Below, one piece after another: positions 20,658 through 31,165 of a stretch of DNA of 64,000 nt. A program made the translations under genes and the position numbers. The stretch comes from Sclerodactyla briareus. Lineage: Eukaryota > Echinodermata > Holothuroidea > Dendrochirotida > Sclerodactylidae. The stretch is from positions 372,001 to 436,000 of the forward strand of contig JAODTK010004832.1 of assembly GCA_026419785.1 (NCBI GenBank). The letters are read 5' to 3'. The notes beneath the pieces were generated by a model, which searched no databases, was not told where the DNA came from, and was given only the letters and a program-made list of their open reading frames with translations. Position 1 is the stretch's first letter. Every line of letters begins with the position of its first letter.

Positions 20658-22625
20658 TGATTTCAGAATGCAATTTCTAACGTGAATTGATTTGTTGTAG
20701 AATTATTAGAATAGTAAAAAGCTTGGCTATATTTGACACCATTCTCGCTAAAATCGCGATCGTAATTCGATAAGTTTTGAATTATTTAGGTCGACTTGGT
20801 ATCTTGAAAGCAAACGTGTTGGCAATGATGGGCCTCAAAATTTTGGATCAGCCGAGGAATCACTGAGCCTTCATCTCGCCTGAAAGAGACTTTGCGATCA
20901 CTCGCGTATGTGTGTGTTCGTTTGTATGTGTTCGAGCTCTCACGTATCTAATTAAGTGAGTAATTAGCCTATTATATGTAATGCACTGTTTTAGTCGTAG
21001 TACGAGGTTTGAACAGACACATGACAATTACTTAGAGCAATTTGATTGGCTAATGCCTAAAATATCCACGGTCAAATGCAGGCAGGCTTAAAGTGAAGCA
21101 ATACGAATGAACCAGTCACCAGGCTTCTGACTCTTGGTTACTGTAGTGACTGTAACAAGTTGGAGCTCGCAACAATACTGGGTCCTGGGCCAAGTTGTCA
21201 CAACTGTTTCCCACATTGACCAAGTTAAAGGCCCACTCTACCTGCTAGTGATAGTAAAGCTCAACACATGGATTGCAGGATGTTTTTTCGCTGAATTAAA
21301 AGAAAATTCCGAAGAAAAACCGGAAGATTTCTGAGACCAGAAGGGTTCGAGACTAGCCGTGTAGTGTCTCGAGACCGAGACCGGTCTCGAGACACTGCTC
21401 ATCGTTAGTATACACTGTCATGGATATTATGCTGAACTGATTAATGACAGAATTCGACAGAATTCGCCCCACACCCACTTTGACTTTTCACCTGAGGAAG
21501 GTGGAAATTTAGTCTGGAACACATGTAGTTACATTCACCTAGTTTCGATAAAAACCCGATTGAGCTCTCTAATTTATTGACCTTTTTTGTTAGAGGAATA
21601 TATGTGTGGGCAAGTTCCGGTTCAATCGGGCAATGTATTAGAGATTTATTGCGATAACGTAACTGTTCTACAATCTTAAAGTACACACCCTAACCGTTAT
21701 GCCCTCAGCTACACGTGTTAGAGGGTTGAGTGAGTGACGTCACCCGCCGTAAAGCTAGGCGATGTTCTAACCATCCTGGGTTATTTAAGTTAGGCAGTTG
21801 TTGTGAGATGGTTCACTAGTACAGGCACACAAATTTCAGATACTCTGTATACGGGTGCTACGGACTCGGTAATCTATAAGTGGTGTTTGTCTGTTTGATG
21901 TTGAGCAGTCTACTTGCCCTTAAAACCAACCTCTTGTTGCTTTCTTGTTACCAAGTAATTTAGATTAGATTTAAAATAGATAACTTGGCTGTTTACGTGT
22001 CAACTGGTGTTCCTTCGCAGTTAGTGCAGATTGCTGTACGAAGGCTTAGGTCGGGGTTCTGTTTACATAACAATAAATTGTGTGTTACGAGGTATCAAAG
22101 TCCGCATATTGCTTGCAATTAATAACCTTTGTATCCATACACCTAACTCTATTTACAATACTTTTGAAAATCTGCCTCCACATCAGCGTGGTGTCAATGC
22201 AAATATTCAAAATGGCTCGTCCTACCACTCACGCTAGATCACAGAACTCGGGAGTCTCGAAAACTTTTTTGCGCGAATCGTGCCGTTGATGGTTTATAAA
22301 ACAAGGGGTATTATGTTATATTTCATAAAATACCCAATTACAATGGTTTGTAATTTCAGTGAATGAAACCAGCCTGAGGTTGATTTGGGCGACCTTGAGA
22401 TGACAATCAACCAAAATTTGGGAGAAATTATGTTTCCACTGTGTGCTAGTTGCATGCAAAATGTATAGGCCTATATCGCGTCAGTACGCATGCTTTGCTT
22501 GAATCGTTACGTTCTCCAATGCAGACTACTAGGCCTAGCTGAATATTTCACGGTAGCATACAAGGATATTCCTATCGCTATTTTGTTGTGAGAAAGACTA
22601 TGTAGGCTTACTGTGTGATCAGTTT
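20658..22625. other. Unassigned spacer with a B-like 5' fragment
   Basis: A short family B-like start ('TCATCTCGCCTGAAAGAGAC' at 20869, a TG tract, 'TAATTAAGTGAGTAATTAGCC') occupies about 20869-21060. A perfect inverted repeat is at 21363-21396. The remainder holds only short unrecognised open frames. Confidence 0.45.
21363..21396. repeat. Perfect 14 bp inverted repeat
   Basis: AGTGTCTCGAGACC (21363-21376) and its exact complement GGTCTCGAGACACT (21383-21396) flank a 6 base loop. The surrounding sequence is a further string of GAGAC/GTCTC words. It is probably the end or centre of a small foldback element. Confidence 0.9.
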
Positions 22626-23260
22626 CATTTTTGTCCTTGACGTCGGAGGAATATATGCAGTCATGATAGTGTGCGTGTGCGCGCGCGCGCGCTGGTGGTG
22701 AACGCTTTGTCTTGTTACCACGTAAACTCGGCCCACTCGGAAGGATGAAGTTCAACCTGGGATATGGGTTCCCCATAATGAGTACATGATCCCCATTGTT
22801 TTGGGGTTTTGGTTAAAGGTCATCTGAGGTAAAAGAGAGGTCGGTATGAAAATCTTGTTAACACGAAGTCCAGAATGCTTGGTCCGATCAGGTTGAATTC
22901 CGTATGCAGCTTTCCTCGTGGGGAGTACAGAGACCATATTGGTGGTGTTTATATCCCGGGTGTTTTGGGATTGAAACAGAAAAACATGTGAAAAATTGAT
23001 ATTTTGGCAAATTTCAGCTTGTTGACACGGTAACTCGATCCCACCTGGATGGATGAAGCTCATACTTGGTATGTCGATATGGGTCTCCATAATAAGTACA
23101 TGATCCATGTTGTTTTGGAGGCAAGTCAAAGGTCATCTGAGGTCAAGGGAGGTCAAGTCTGCGAACCTTGTTGACAAGTCCAAAATGCGCTGACCAGATC
23201 AGGTTTGAATTGAAATTCAGAGAGCTATCTGCATGGGCAAGTAACAAGGATCCCTTGTTG
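22626..23260 (+). mobile_element. Family A interspersed element, copy A5 (3' truncated)
   Basis: The 5' part 'GTCCTTGACGTCGGAGGAATaTATGCAGTCATGATAG' is followed by a GC-alternating tract (22675-22692) in place of TG. Two tandem units follow, with AGGTCA half-sites near 23128-23155. The terminal hairpin is absent. Confidence 0.75.
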
Positions 23261-23399
23261 CTTTGGTGTAACCGAGGACACTTTGGATATTGTGATATTG
23301 TAAAAAAATTACTAACTCCAATTTGTAAATTAATGTTAAAAAGACATCACTGGAGATCCCTGTTTCAAATGTTGTAAGCATGTAAAGTTGGAAATGCTT

Positions 23400-23770
23400 A
23401 GCTTAGCTCTAAGAGCAGAAAAATAAACATAAACATCAAACTCAGGATTTTCGAAGCTCCAATAAAGATTAGTTTTCTGTATATTTGTGAGATGTGGGGT
23501 ACAACGAAGGAACTTGATCACATATTTGACACTACGCAATGAAGACTACTTCGCATGTTCTCAACATAAGATGGACCAATAACAATTGGATAACAAACGA
23601 TGAACTCCATCAAGTGATTAACCAAACCCCTTAGTCATCCATAGTAGTATATAGGAGATTGGGATTTTTCAGTCACGTGCAAGACTCCAAGAGGAAGCTT
23701 CTGCAAAAATCGCTCCAAGAGAAGCATCGAGACATACTGGTAACGCCAGTTGGGAGACCGGTGACTACGT
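23400..23770 (+). pseudogene. RTE-like LINE fragment: end of reverse transcriptase
   Basis: Translation across two frameshifts gives 'KINIKLRIFEA', 'LYICEMW', then 'RLLRMFS', 'WTNNNWITNDELHQVI' and 'RRLGFFSHV'. This resembles the 'TKLRIFxxxVxxVLLYGCExW ... RWxxxITNxEL ... RLxFxGHVxR' block at the C-terminus of RTE-like and related LINE reverse transcriptases. The body of the element is absent. Clade assignment is tentative. Confidence 0.65.
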
Positions 23771-24125
23771 TGCTCTGAAAAATAAAGCGCTGTTGACGGA
23801 CATCAACAGTTTTGAGGAAGCAATAACACCATGCACAAAATCGTGATACAATTCTAGGGGACACCGAAGTTGACATTGTATTTCTGATACTACAGAGTGT
23901 CAGAAAAGCACAAACATTTATGAGTATGAGTATTTACTAATCATCTGGCAATAGTAATTTAGTTGAAAAAGAATAAAGGGGACCCCTCTAGCACAAACAC
24001 GAAGATAACCTCACCAGGAAGACGGTAGTTTAAATTGTCATCATCTTTGGTCTAAAAACAGACATTTCTTACTACTCCACCATGAAAAATGAGACCAATT
24101 CGAGACAGTGTCTGAATTCAGGTTT
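23771..24125. other. Unassigned spacer
   Basis: It may contain the last bases of the preceding LINE, but nothing is recognisable. Confidence 0.35.
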
Positions 24126-24700
24126 GATTTTTAGATCAAACCAGCTATGCTGGTTGAGCTATTGTGATCCGCCAGTCATTCTATCTATCTGTGTCTGTCT
24201 GTCTGTCTGTCTGTCGGTCTGTCTGTGTTAGTGTTCTGGTATGCTTCTTTAAGATTGTACACAGATTTTGGATGAGACGTCATATAGTGCCATTAGAGTT
24301 GAAAACAGAAACATCTGGTGAGAAGTAGTAGTCATACTTTGTGGATGGTGACCCAAACTTAGAAACAATGTTAATTGCCCCATGGGACATCTTTGACCTG
24401 TGAAGTTAAGTCAAAGGTCCTTAAAGAGAAATGAGGGACTATTTTGTTTAAATCTACAAAATGCATTTTCTGCTATGAAGAGGATTGGATTGTTCTCAAA
24501 TTGCATCTAATGTCTCTCGAAAATGCTCCTTCATAAATTGTTCACAAAATTTACATGTAATGTTATCTGAGGTAGGTTAAGGGTAATTTTATGCGAAAGT
24601 TGACATTTTTCCCATGAGCCTTTTCATTTCTACCATAATCAGTGCCCAATAGGGCCAATTCCGACACATGTACTGTACCGAGCGATTCGAGCAGGAATCG
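24126..24700 (+). mobile_element. Family C fragment with 5' hairpin
   Basis: It starts with the hairpin ACCAGCtatGCTGGT (24140-24154), 'TGAGCTATTGTGATC' and a (CTAT/CTGT)n tract at about 24180-24225. It continues with 'ACATCTGGTGAGAAG' and 'CCAAACTTAGAAACAATGTTAATTG', which recur at 42240-42330 and 42500-42600. The same start occurs at 46564 and 58104. Confidence 0.6.
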
Positions 24701-25626
24701 AAAGTGGCACTGATATTCTCAGTGGCCATAGAGACTCCTCCTTAAATGTGTACATGTGTAATACAGAAAATTAATTAGTAAGAGATCGGAATTTCTACGG
24801 AAGGTCGCGATCAATGGACCCTTGAAATCAAGGATTTGGAGCATACTTTGCAGCGAGGGTTTGAAGCACAGGAACTAGTATGTAGCGTTGACCGCAATAC
24901 CCATAATGTAGCCTAGGCCTAGTCAATCACTATCGTTAAGTAGGTCAACACTACGAGACGAGCCACCGTGGTTTGAAGAGGGTGAGTTTCGGTACGGTCC
25001 AATATTTCTTGCACAATAAACCTTTTCGCAAATAGCAATGTTGCGACTTTGCAGTGCATGTGAGACTAGTTGATGCATGCGGAGATCCTTCAGGGGGCAG
25101 TTTTGTGTTAGCATGTATAGGGAAAAAACTTAATAAATTTTCGATTAAAAATTAAATTTCGATTATCTTCCTCATTCGCTGTGCATATTCTCTCAAAGTT
25201 TAGTATGTTGTCCCCGATAGACATCTTACATCTTTCAACGTGAAAATTTGGGATGAATGTGCTATTTCGCCAGAAAAATCAAATTTATCTGCCAATTTTC
25301 GTATTTGGCCTCCCTTAGATTGCCTACTTTGCCCCATGATCTTAGACCACAATGCATTGCGAGAGGCTATTCGCGAAAAGGCTAATGTATTCATACTCAT
25401 ATAATTGTGTGTCAGGACATCGTTACCCTGCAGGACATGAGAGGAAACACTAGCCCGTTTGACATGAATCATGATTCTGCAGAACTGGTGCATGTTACCA
25501 CTTTCTATGGTAACCATGTGGAAGGGGGACCAAACCAAATTCACTGTAAAAATAACGTTAAAATCTTGCAATCTGAAAAAACATTGAACATCATCAAAAT
25601 ATTGAAAAACAGACAGTAGTATGGGT
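24701..25626. other. Unassigned spacer
   Basis: A 146-codon minus-strand frame (25200-25640) has no recognised motif and ends in the F1 repeat; I do not call it. Otherwise nothing recognisable. Confidence 0.4.
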
Positions 25627-26205
25627 TGATACAAACACATTCACAAAAGATTGATGAGTCATGTTATTTGCAAGGTGTATTCAGAAAGAGTGACTAAGTG
25701 TGGTCCCTGTACAAAATCACAGCAAGTTTCAGTAGCTTAGCTTAAGCTATGTGGCTACCTTGTTTGGGATATAAAGCCATTTGAATGAAAAATTATTATT
25801 TTCGTTTCTTTTCACTCAAAATACAATTTGCTGGAACGAACATTCACTCATTGGCCAGAAAATGTTGCCGTTGAAGGATTTACTCTTCGGCGACAGTCAT
25901 ATAGCTATGGGATGGAGAGGAAACGGTATGACATGGGGTAGCATTATCCCCATGGACCCACTGTCACAGTTGTTGTATGTACTTTTGTAGGAGAAGTTTG
26001 CAATGCACTCCATTGGAGAGTCAGGGAGACTTGGGCCAAGAGGGGAGGCTGTAGCGTGACCCCTTAGCAAACACATAATTCCTATTGTCAGAAACGGGCA
26101 ATGTTAGGCAGTATGCATGGTACTGTACCAAAGATTCGAGATGATGTCTGAGAACCCCCCCCCCCCCCATAGATTTCAAACTCCCTCTTTAAAGAATTGT
26201 TTTGA
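25627..26205 (+). repeat. Duplicated block F1 (partner at 30228)
   Basis: It aligns by eye with 30228-30745: 'ACAAACACATTCACAAAAGATTG', 'TTATTTGCAAgGTGT', 'CGGTCCCnGTACAAAATCA', 'AAAATACAATTTgCTGG', 'TTCGGCGACA', 'CTCGGGCCAAGAG'-type words, 'GTATGCATG.TACCAAAGATTCG', then a C-run at 26155-26169. Many small differences and one extra piece (25925-25985) show it is old. Confidence 0.75.
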
Positions 26206-26249
26206 AACTTAGCGATCACTGGTATATATCAAACATATTCACGTACAAA

Positions 26250-27520
26250 ACTAGACATGGGTAGGCGGGTAAACCGCCCGACGTTTGTATATCCCGCTTT
26301 GAGCAATAATTGAGAAGTATCTAACAACCCCATAAAGACGCCATTTTGCTCAGAAACCAAGATAACTTTCATCCACCAAGTTTTGTAATCCATGGAAGTT
26401 AATGGGCACATGAATTATGCAAATTTGACCCATGATGGCTCTGAAGTGACTTCTAACTCTGTGAGGAACAAATGTAGCCCCCATCCACCAATGTTTCGTT
26501 CAAATCTGACAAAGTTTGGAAAATCACAAGTTTCAAGTCAATCGGATAGAGCGCTAGTTTTGCGGAAAAAAGGACCGCCATGTGGGGGTCCAATGGGGCC
26601 AAAACTGAAGTTGGTCCCAAACCGATCGCCATGATTTGGAACGTGCAAAAATAGTCGCAAAAAAGTCCGTATTCGTCAAAAAATCCAAGAGGCCGCCGTT
26701 GGAGTGTGGCCACGGCCCCTTATCCCAAATCGTTTAAGATATTCTAGTCTCAATGAGACGGACTGTACCAACCAAGTTTCAAGTCAATCGGATACAGCGT
26801 TATTTTTGCGAAAAAATTCAAAATGGCCGCCATGTGGGGTCCTATGGGTCGAAAATGAAAGTTGGTCCCAAAACAAGCGCCATGTTCCCGACCTGCATAT
26901 CTGCACAAAAATCAGTTCGTCGAAAAATCCAAGATGGCCGCCGGTGGAGAGGTGTGGCCACGCCCACTTTCGAAATCGTCAGTGATTTCTTCATGGCGGA
27001 CCTGTCCACCAAGTTTCAAGTCAATCGGCATATGAAGCGTTTATTCTTGCGAAAAAATGATCGCCATGTTCCGAAACACGAAACACTGTGGAAAAAGTCA
27101 GCAGGTTCGTCGAAAAATCCAAGATGGCCGCCGTTGGACGGGTGTGGCCACGTCCCCACTTTCCAACTTGTACAAGATTTTACACGACGAACATGGGTGC
27201 CAAGTTTCAAGTAGATCGGACAATGCTTGGGAGAGCTTAGAGCGTTAACGCGAATAAAATGCGTTTAGTCGAAAAATCCAAGATGGCCGCCGCCAGAGCG
27301 GTGTGGTGGCGACGCCCACTTTCGAACTTGACCGAGATTTTTCTGGACAAACATGGGTGCCAAGTTTCGAGTGTAACTCGTGACAATGCATTTGAAGAAG
27401 GCTAGAGCGCTAACGAGAAACGCGCAGCGGCGGAGACAGAGACAAAGACGGAGACGGAGAGCGGGCCGCCAAAAAAAATGAGTCACCCTGGACATTACAG
27501 TGTCCCGGGGATATAATGAC
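26250..27520 (+). mobile_element. Family D interspersed element, copy D4 (longest)
   Basis: 5' end 'CTAGACATGGGTA' with the hairpin GGCGG-gtaaa-CCGCC at 26264-26278. The core has five or six modules with exact AAGATGGCCGCC at 26931, 27121 and 27280 and variants at 26690 and 26821. The 3' hairpin CCCtGGACA / TGTCCcGGG is at 27486-27509. A 153-codon frame (26753-27214) is composed of the repeat modules and is not a gene. Confidence 0.8.
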
Positions 27521-27907
27521 TGCAAAAAAGGAATCAGCCTTCTTTAATATTTGAGAAGTGATGTCCCCCTACTGGACACACAAGTCATCTGTCCAGAAAG
27601 CTTCTTATATTTGCCAAGGCAGTAGAGTGAAAGAAGTTTTTACCAGTATAATTGCATAAAAATTGCATTACCCATGTTGTGCCTGGATGTTTGAGATGGT
27701 ATTAGGGGTGCGGCGGTAAGGGATTAGGAGTAGGGTTAAAGGTTACAGTATGTTTAGGCTGTCACCATGAATTCGGGATGACATCTGCAATTGGGAATCT
27801 GACCCTGACCCTACCCTACCCCTAGGCCTACTCCCTGACAACAGTGTAACACTAATCTGATACATCCAGTACACATGGTATACATGGGTATGCACATCAT
27901 GTCGTTT
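27521..27907. other. Unassigned spacer
   Basis: No gene or repeat recognised. Confidence 0.4.
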
Positions 27908-28385
27908 TTGTTTCGCCTGAACAAACTATTTTAGCGGGATTTCTCTGAAACGGTTAGGCCAATTTTGAAGAAATTTTGTATGTATATCAGGGTTGGGTGA
28001 ACACCATCTGACTAGTTTTTTTTCGCGCGAAACTCACTAATTAAGGAGGGTAATTAGCCTATTTTGTATCATTTATTGTTTAAGCTCGGTAGCAAGATTA
28101 CGGATGAACCGTAGTACTATGGTGACTTGGTTTGGCACATAAGTGAAGGATATAAGGTAGATGGACGATTAGAGTCACAGCGTAAAATATGCTAATTAAG
28201 TGTCTGATTGCCTAATTATGCGAAATTTCCAAAGTTTGTCAGATTTTCCCGAAACTTGATGAATGGTCTAAATCCAGTCCCGAAACTTTTTAACAGAGAT
28301 TCAGGGTCAGTGGAGTCATTCAATGTGTCTAATTGCATAATTTATGGAGGGCCCAAACTATTTCTTTGGGTTGACATCTAGGGTT
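27908..28385 (+). mobile_element. Family B fragment, copy B2
   Basis: The 5' part is shortened ('TTTCGCCTGAACAAACT', then 'TTAGCGGGATTTCTCTGAAACGG'). The core has 'GCTAATTAAGTGTCTgATTGC', 'CAAAGTTTGTCAGATTTTCCCGAAACTT' and 'GTGTCTAATTGCATAATTTATGG'. No 3' end. Confidence 0.7.
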
Positions 28386-28404
28386 CGACCTACTGCTTTC
28401 TAGA

Positions 28405-28500
28405 AGTTTGGCCAACAACCGTTTCAGCCAAGTACTATTTCAGCTAACCTGTATCCATGGACGTTTCGGCCATCCACCCTGGATGTTTTGGCCGCCTGCC
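28405..28500. repeat. Short TTTCGGCCA motif repeat
   Basis: Five spaced copies of a TTT(C/G/T)(G/A)GC(C/T)(A/G) motif at roughly 20-25 base intervals. A small degenerate minisatellite. Confidence 0.5.
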
Positions 28501-28689
28501 TTAATGTAGCCAACATGCCCCTATTATTCATTCCATAATACCAGCGCTAATGCAATACTTTGTGACCTGTTCTGACCATAGAGCGTTCAAAGATACATAG
28601 AACTTCTCGATACAATGCCATCTAATAAGAAGGGCAAGCAGTGAATTTGGCCCAAAAGAACCTGAAGTATTACAGGCTTTTAAAAGACT

Positions 28690-28915
28690 TATTTATTAAC
28701 TTTTTTTTCTTTTTCATAAACTTAGGTGTGCATGAGGTGCTGAAATAACAATCATTGTCTACATCGAGGATAGGTCAAAATAACTAAAGGAACAAACAGC
28801 ATTCACTTGAAAGTTCCCGTAAGTCATGATGCTCCTTGTTGATCATTCTGACGTGAAATATTATGAGCATTTGTTTGGATTTGAGCTACAGCACCATTGG
28901 TGCTCTTGTTTTTTT
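28690..28915 (+). mobile_element. Short element H1 with C-type 3' hairpin
   Basis: About 220 bases shared with 48716-48915: 'ATAAACTtAGGTGTG', 'GAgATAGGTCAAA', 'GATGCTCCTTGTTGATCAT' and 'GAGCTACAGCACCATTGGTG'. It ends with the hairpin AGCACCATTGGTGCT (28890-28904) and a T-run. The same hairpin ends the C arrays at 43010 and 60015. Confidence 0.65.
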
Positions 28916-28927
28916 GTTTTTTTTTTA

Positions 28928-29816
28928 TCTCGCCTGAATGAAATTCAGGAGGAGACTTAGTGGAAACTATGGCGTGGGTATGTGTGGGTGTCTGTGTCAC
29001 ACTTTTGTTAGTAGGATATCTTTCGAGCGGTAAGTGCAATTGCGACATTTGCGACAATTGCTTGGATTTTTAATAATTTATGCGTTTTTCGTGAAACTTG
29101 GTAAATTATGTTATTTGCATAATTTAGGCCATCCAGTCACATTCTCCACAACTCATTTATCACTTTAGTAGACATTGTCAATAATCAGTCTTCTTGAATT
29201 TGAAATTATTCACTGATTATAGGCTGTTTCTGTTAAATGATAATACCGAAATCTTCAAGCGATACATGGAATACCTTGTAATTGTTTGCATGGTGACACT
29301 GATCGCGCAGTCAGGCGAGACACTGGTCGATCGCCTTATTTCAAAGTTTGTTCGATTCTCATGAAGCTCGATGGCTATGGCCTACTTTTAGTCCCCCAAA
29401 ATTATTAAAATTGACTGGAGTCACTGTGGGCTGTTCAGTGTGGTTTTGCTCCATTCATGCAAAGTTTGTTGGATTGAACCATGACACTTATTATATAAGT
29501 GTGGTCCACTATTGATCCTGAGAAATTTATGTCAATGTAGTGGAGTCTCGGTTCTATTTTGGGGTCATGTTTGGCACTTTATTCACATTTCCACAAATCA
29601 TCTATTGCTTCCGTAGACATGATCAATAATCAGCCCTTATGAAGTTCAGATTGTTTCACTGATAGGCATCGTTTCTGTTGAAAGCTAATACCCAAATCTG
29701 GAAGCACAGCATGGAAGTCTCCATTGTTTGCAAAAAAAATAGTTACTGATGGAAAACCCCCTGATCGCGCAACCAGGGCGAGAATACTTGGAGGGCGATC
29801 GCCCTGTATTTGGTAC
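28928..29816 (+). mobile_element. Family B element, copy B3 (two 3' ends)
   Basis: The intact 5' end TCTCGCCTG (28928) has the hairpin CCTGAAT-gaa-ATTCAGG (28933-28949). A first 3' end is at 29312-29335 (CAGGCGAGA then a CGATCG palindrome). A second module block follows and ends at about 29770-29815 with 'CAACCAGGGCGAGA' and 'GGCGATCGCC'. This looks like two copies head to tail or an internal duplication. Confidence 0.75.
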
Positions 29817-30227
29817 ATTTTTATGAAAACAAAATTAAATCATTGAAAAAAACATGAGGAAACAAAAATGTTGAGACCTCATAAAAACACCTACAGTGAG
29901 ACATTCTGCAATGGCCAGTTACCATTTCGAAGGCGCCATCCATACGTCCGTTCCGTGTCCGTTCAGTCTCCTCTCCATGTCTCTGAAAATAGGTGTGTCA
30001 TCCATTGTGTGCGAAAGCCTACCTGTGGAGCCCACAAGTATTGTAGCGTTACACAATAGCTATCATTTGTGTGTGTGTGTGAAACATACGAAGCACGTCC
30101 CGCTCAAAACTGAATCGCGATTTAACTGAGCACAACCATTTGATATTCCCTGTCTATGTCCCAAACAGGAAAGGAAGGCATGATGGGTGTATGACGTACT
30201 ACGACGCAGTGTTTACGTTAAGGTTGA
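29817..30227. other. Unassigned spacer
   Basis: Two overlapping frames of 63 and 77 codons are unrecognised and look accidental. Confidence 0.35.
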
Positions 30228-30745
30228 GGTTGATACGAACACATTCAACAAAAGATTGGAAAATGTTATTTGCAAAGTGTCTTCAGATGGTTACTTTTCT
30301 GTTTTAGGCTTATGTTCGGTCCCCCGTACAAAATCATAGTAAGTTCAGTAGCCTAGCCTCACTGCTGGCGACATTGTGGGAATTAGTGAAGCCATTGGAA
30401 GATTGTCATTCTTATTTATTCACACAAAATACAATTTTGGCCAGGAAAGAACAACATTCTTACTATGGCCAGAAAAATGTTTGCTTTTGTGGGATTTGCC
30501 CTTTCGGCGACAATATAGCTTGTGCAGCAATAGTTTGGCAATGTATTCGCTAGAGTGGCAGGGGAGTCAGGAGACAACTCGGGCCAAGAGAGATGCTGTA
30601 AAACCTAAGCGCACACCCTTCCTACTGTTACAAATGGCAATGTGGCAACGTTCGGTAGTATGCATGATACCAAAGATTCGCTGCTCTGTATTTTCTTACA
30701 CCCCCCCCCCCCTCTAGATTCCAGAATCCTCTTTTGAAAAATTGT
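30228..30745 (+). repeat. Duplicated block F2 (partner at 25627)
   Basis: Homologous to F1 along its length, including the C-run (30701-30713) at the equivalent place. It ends about 420 bases before the first exon I can support. It could be a dispersed repeat or a duplicated piece of the gene's upstream region; I cannot tell which. Confidence 0.75.
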
Positions 30746-31165
30746 GAGTGACGCGTCCTGCCACCTGGTGAAGAGACTGGAACTAGACGCTGAGTAGCGC
30801 ATCGTTACATGTTGAGCAGTGAAAATGTCGACAAATGCTATTCGGCATGGAAAAGTCACTGGCCAAGAACTCCAATTTTGATTTGTCATTTTCATATTAT
30901 AATTATTATCGTTGTTGTTGTTGTTATCATGAATGAAAAGGATTACACAGACTGCATTATACACACAATATTGATACTGCCGTTAACAAAAAGCACTCCA
31001 TAGTGTACAAATAGCGCTTCATAATAGCGTCCGTTCAGATTTTGCATCTGTGAAAACGCTCAATTACCCAAAGGACACTGAACGGACACGACACGTTTCT
31101 TCATTGCAGTTTGAAGTGTTCATCTCTCTGTGTTAAAATCCTTGCATTTTCTGTTTTCATTGCAG
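30746..31165 (+). other. Upstream flank or intron of the 31-36 kb gene
   Basis: It contains a GTT-rich patch (30913-30925) and two candidate acceptors: a pyrimidine tract plus AG ending at 31109, and a better one ending at 31165 (TTTCTGTTTTCATTGCAG). No upstream exon or promoter is identified; earlier exons are presumably outside the part I can read. Confidence 0.5.
31148..31165 (+). other. Probable splice acceptor of the large exon
   Basis: The uninterrupted pyrimidine-rich TTTCTGTTTTCATTGCAG is immediately followed by a frame that reads into the PANEK repeat. It explains why the reading has no credible ATG nearby. Confidence 0.6.

Noticed and set aside
26753-27214. 153-codon plus-strand open frame
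   Set aside because: It is built entirely from family D modules and reappears in other frames in D2; it has no independent coding evidence.
31111-31165. Apparent signal peptide before the large exon
   Set aside because: The hydrophobic residues are the translation of a pyrimidine-rich splice acceptor, and the first codon is TTG, not ATG.
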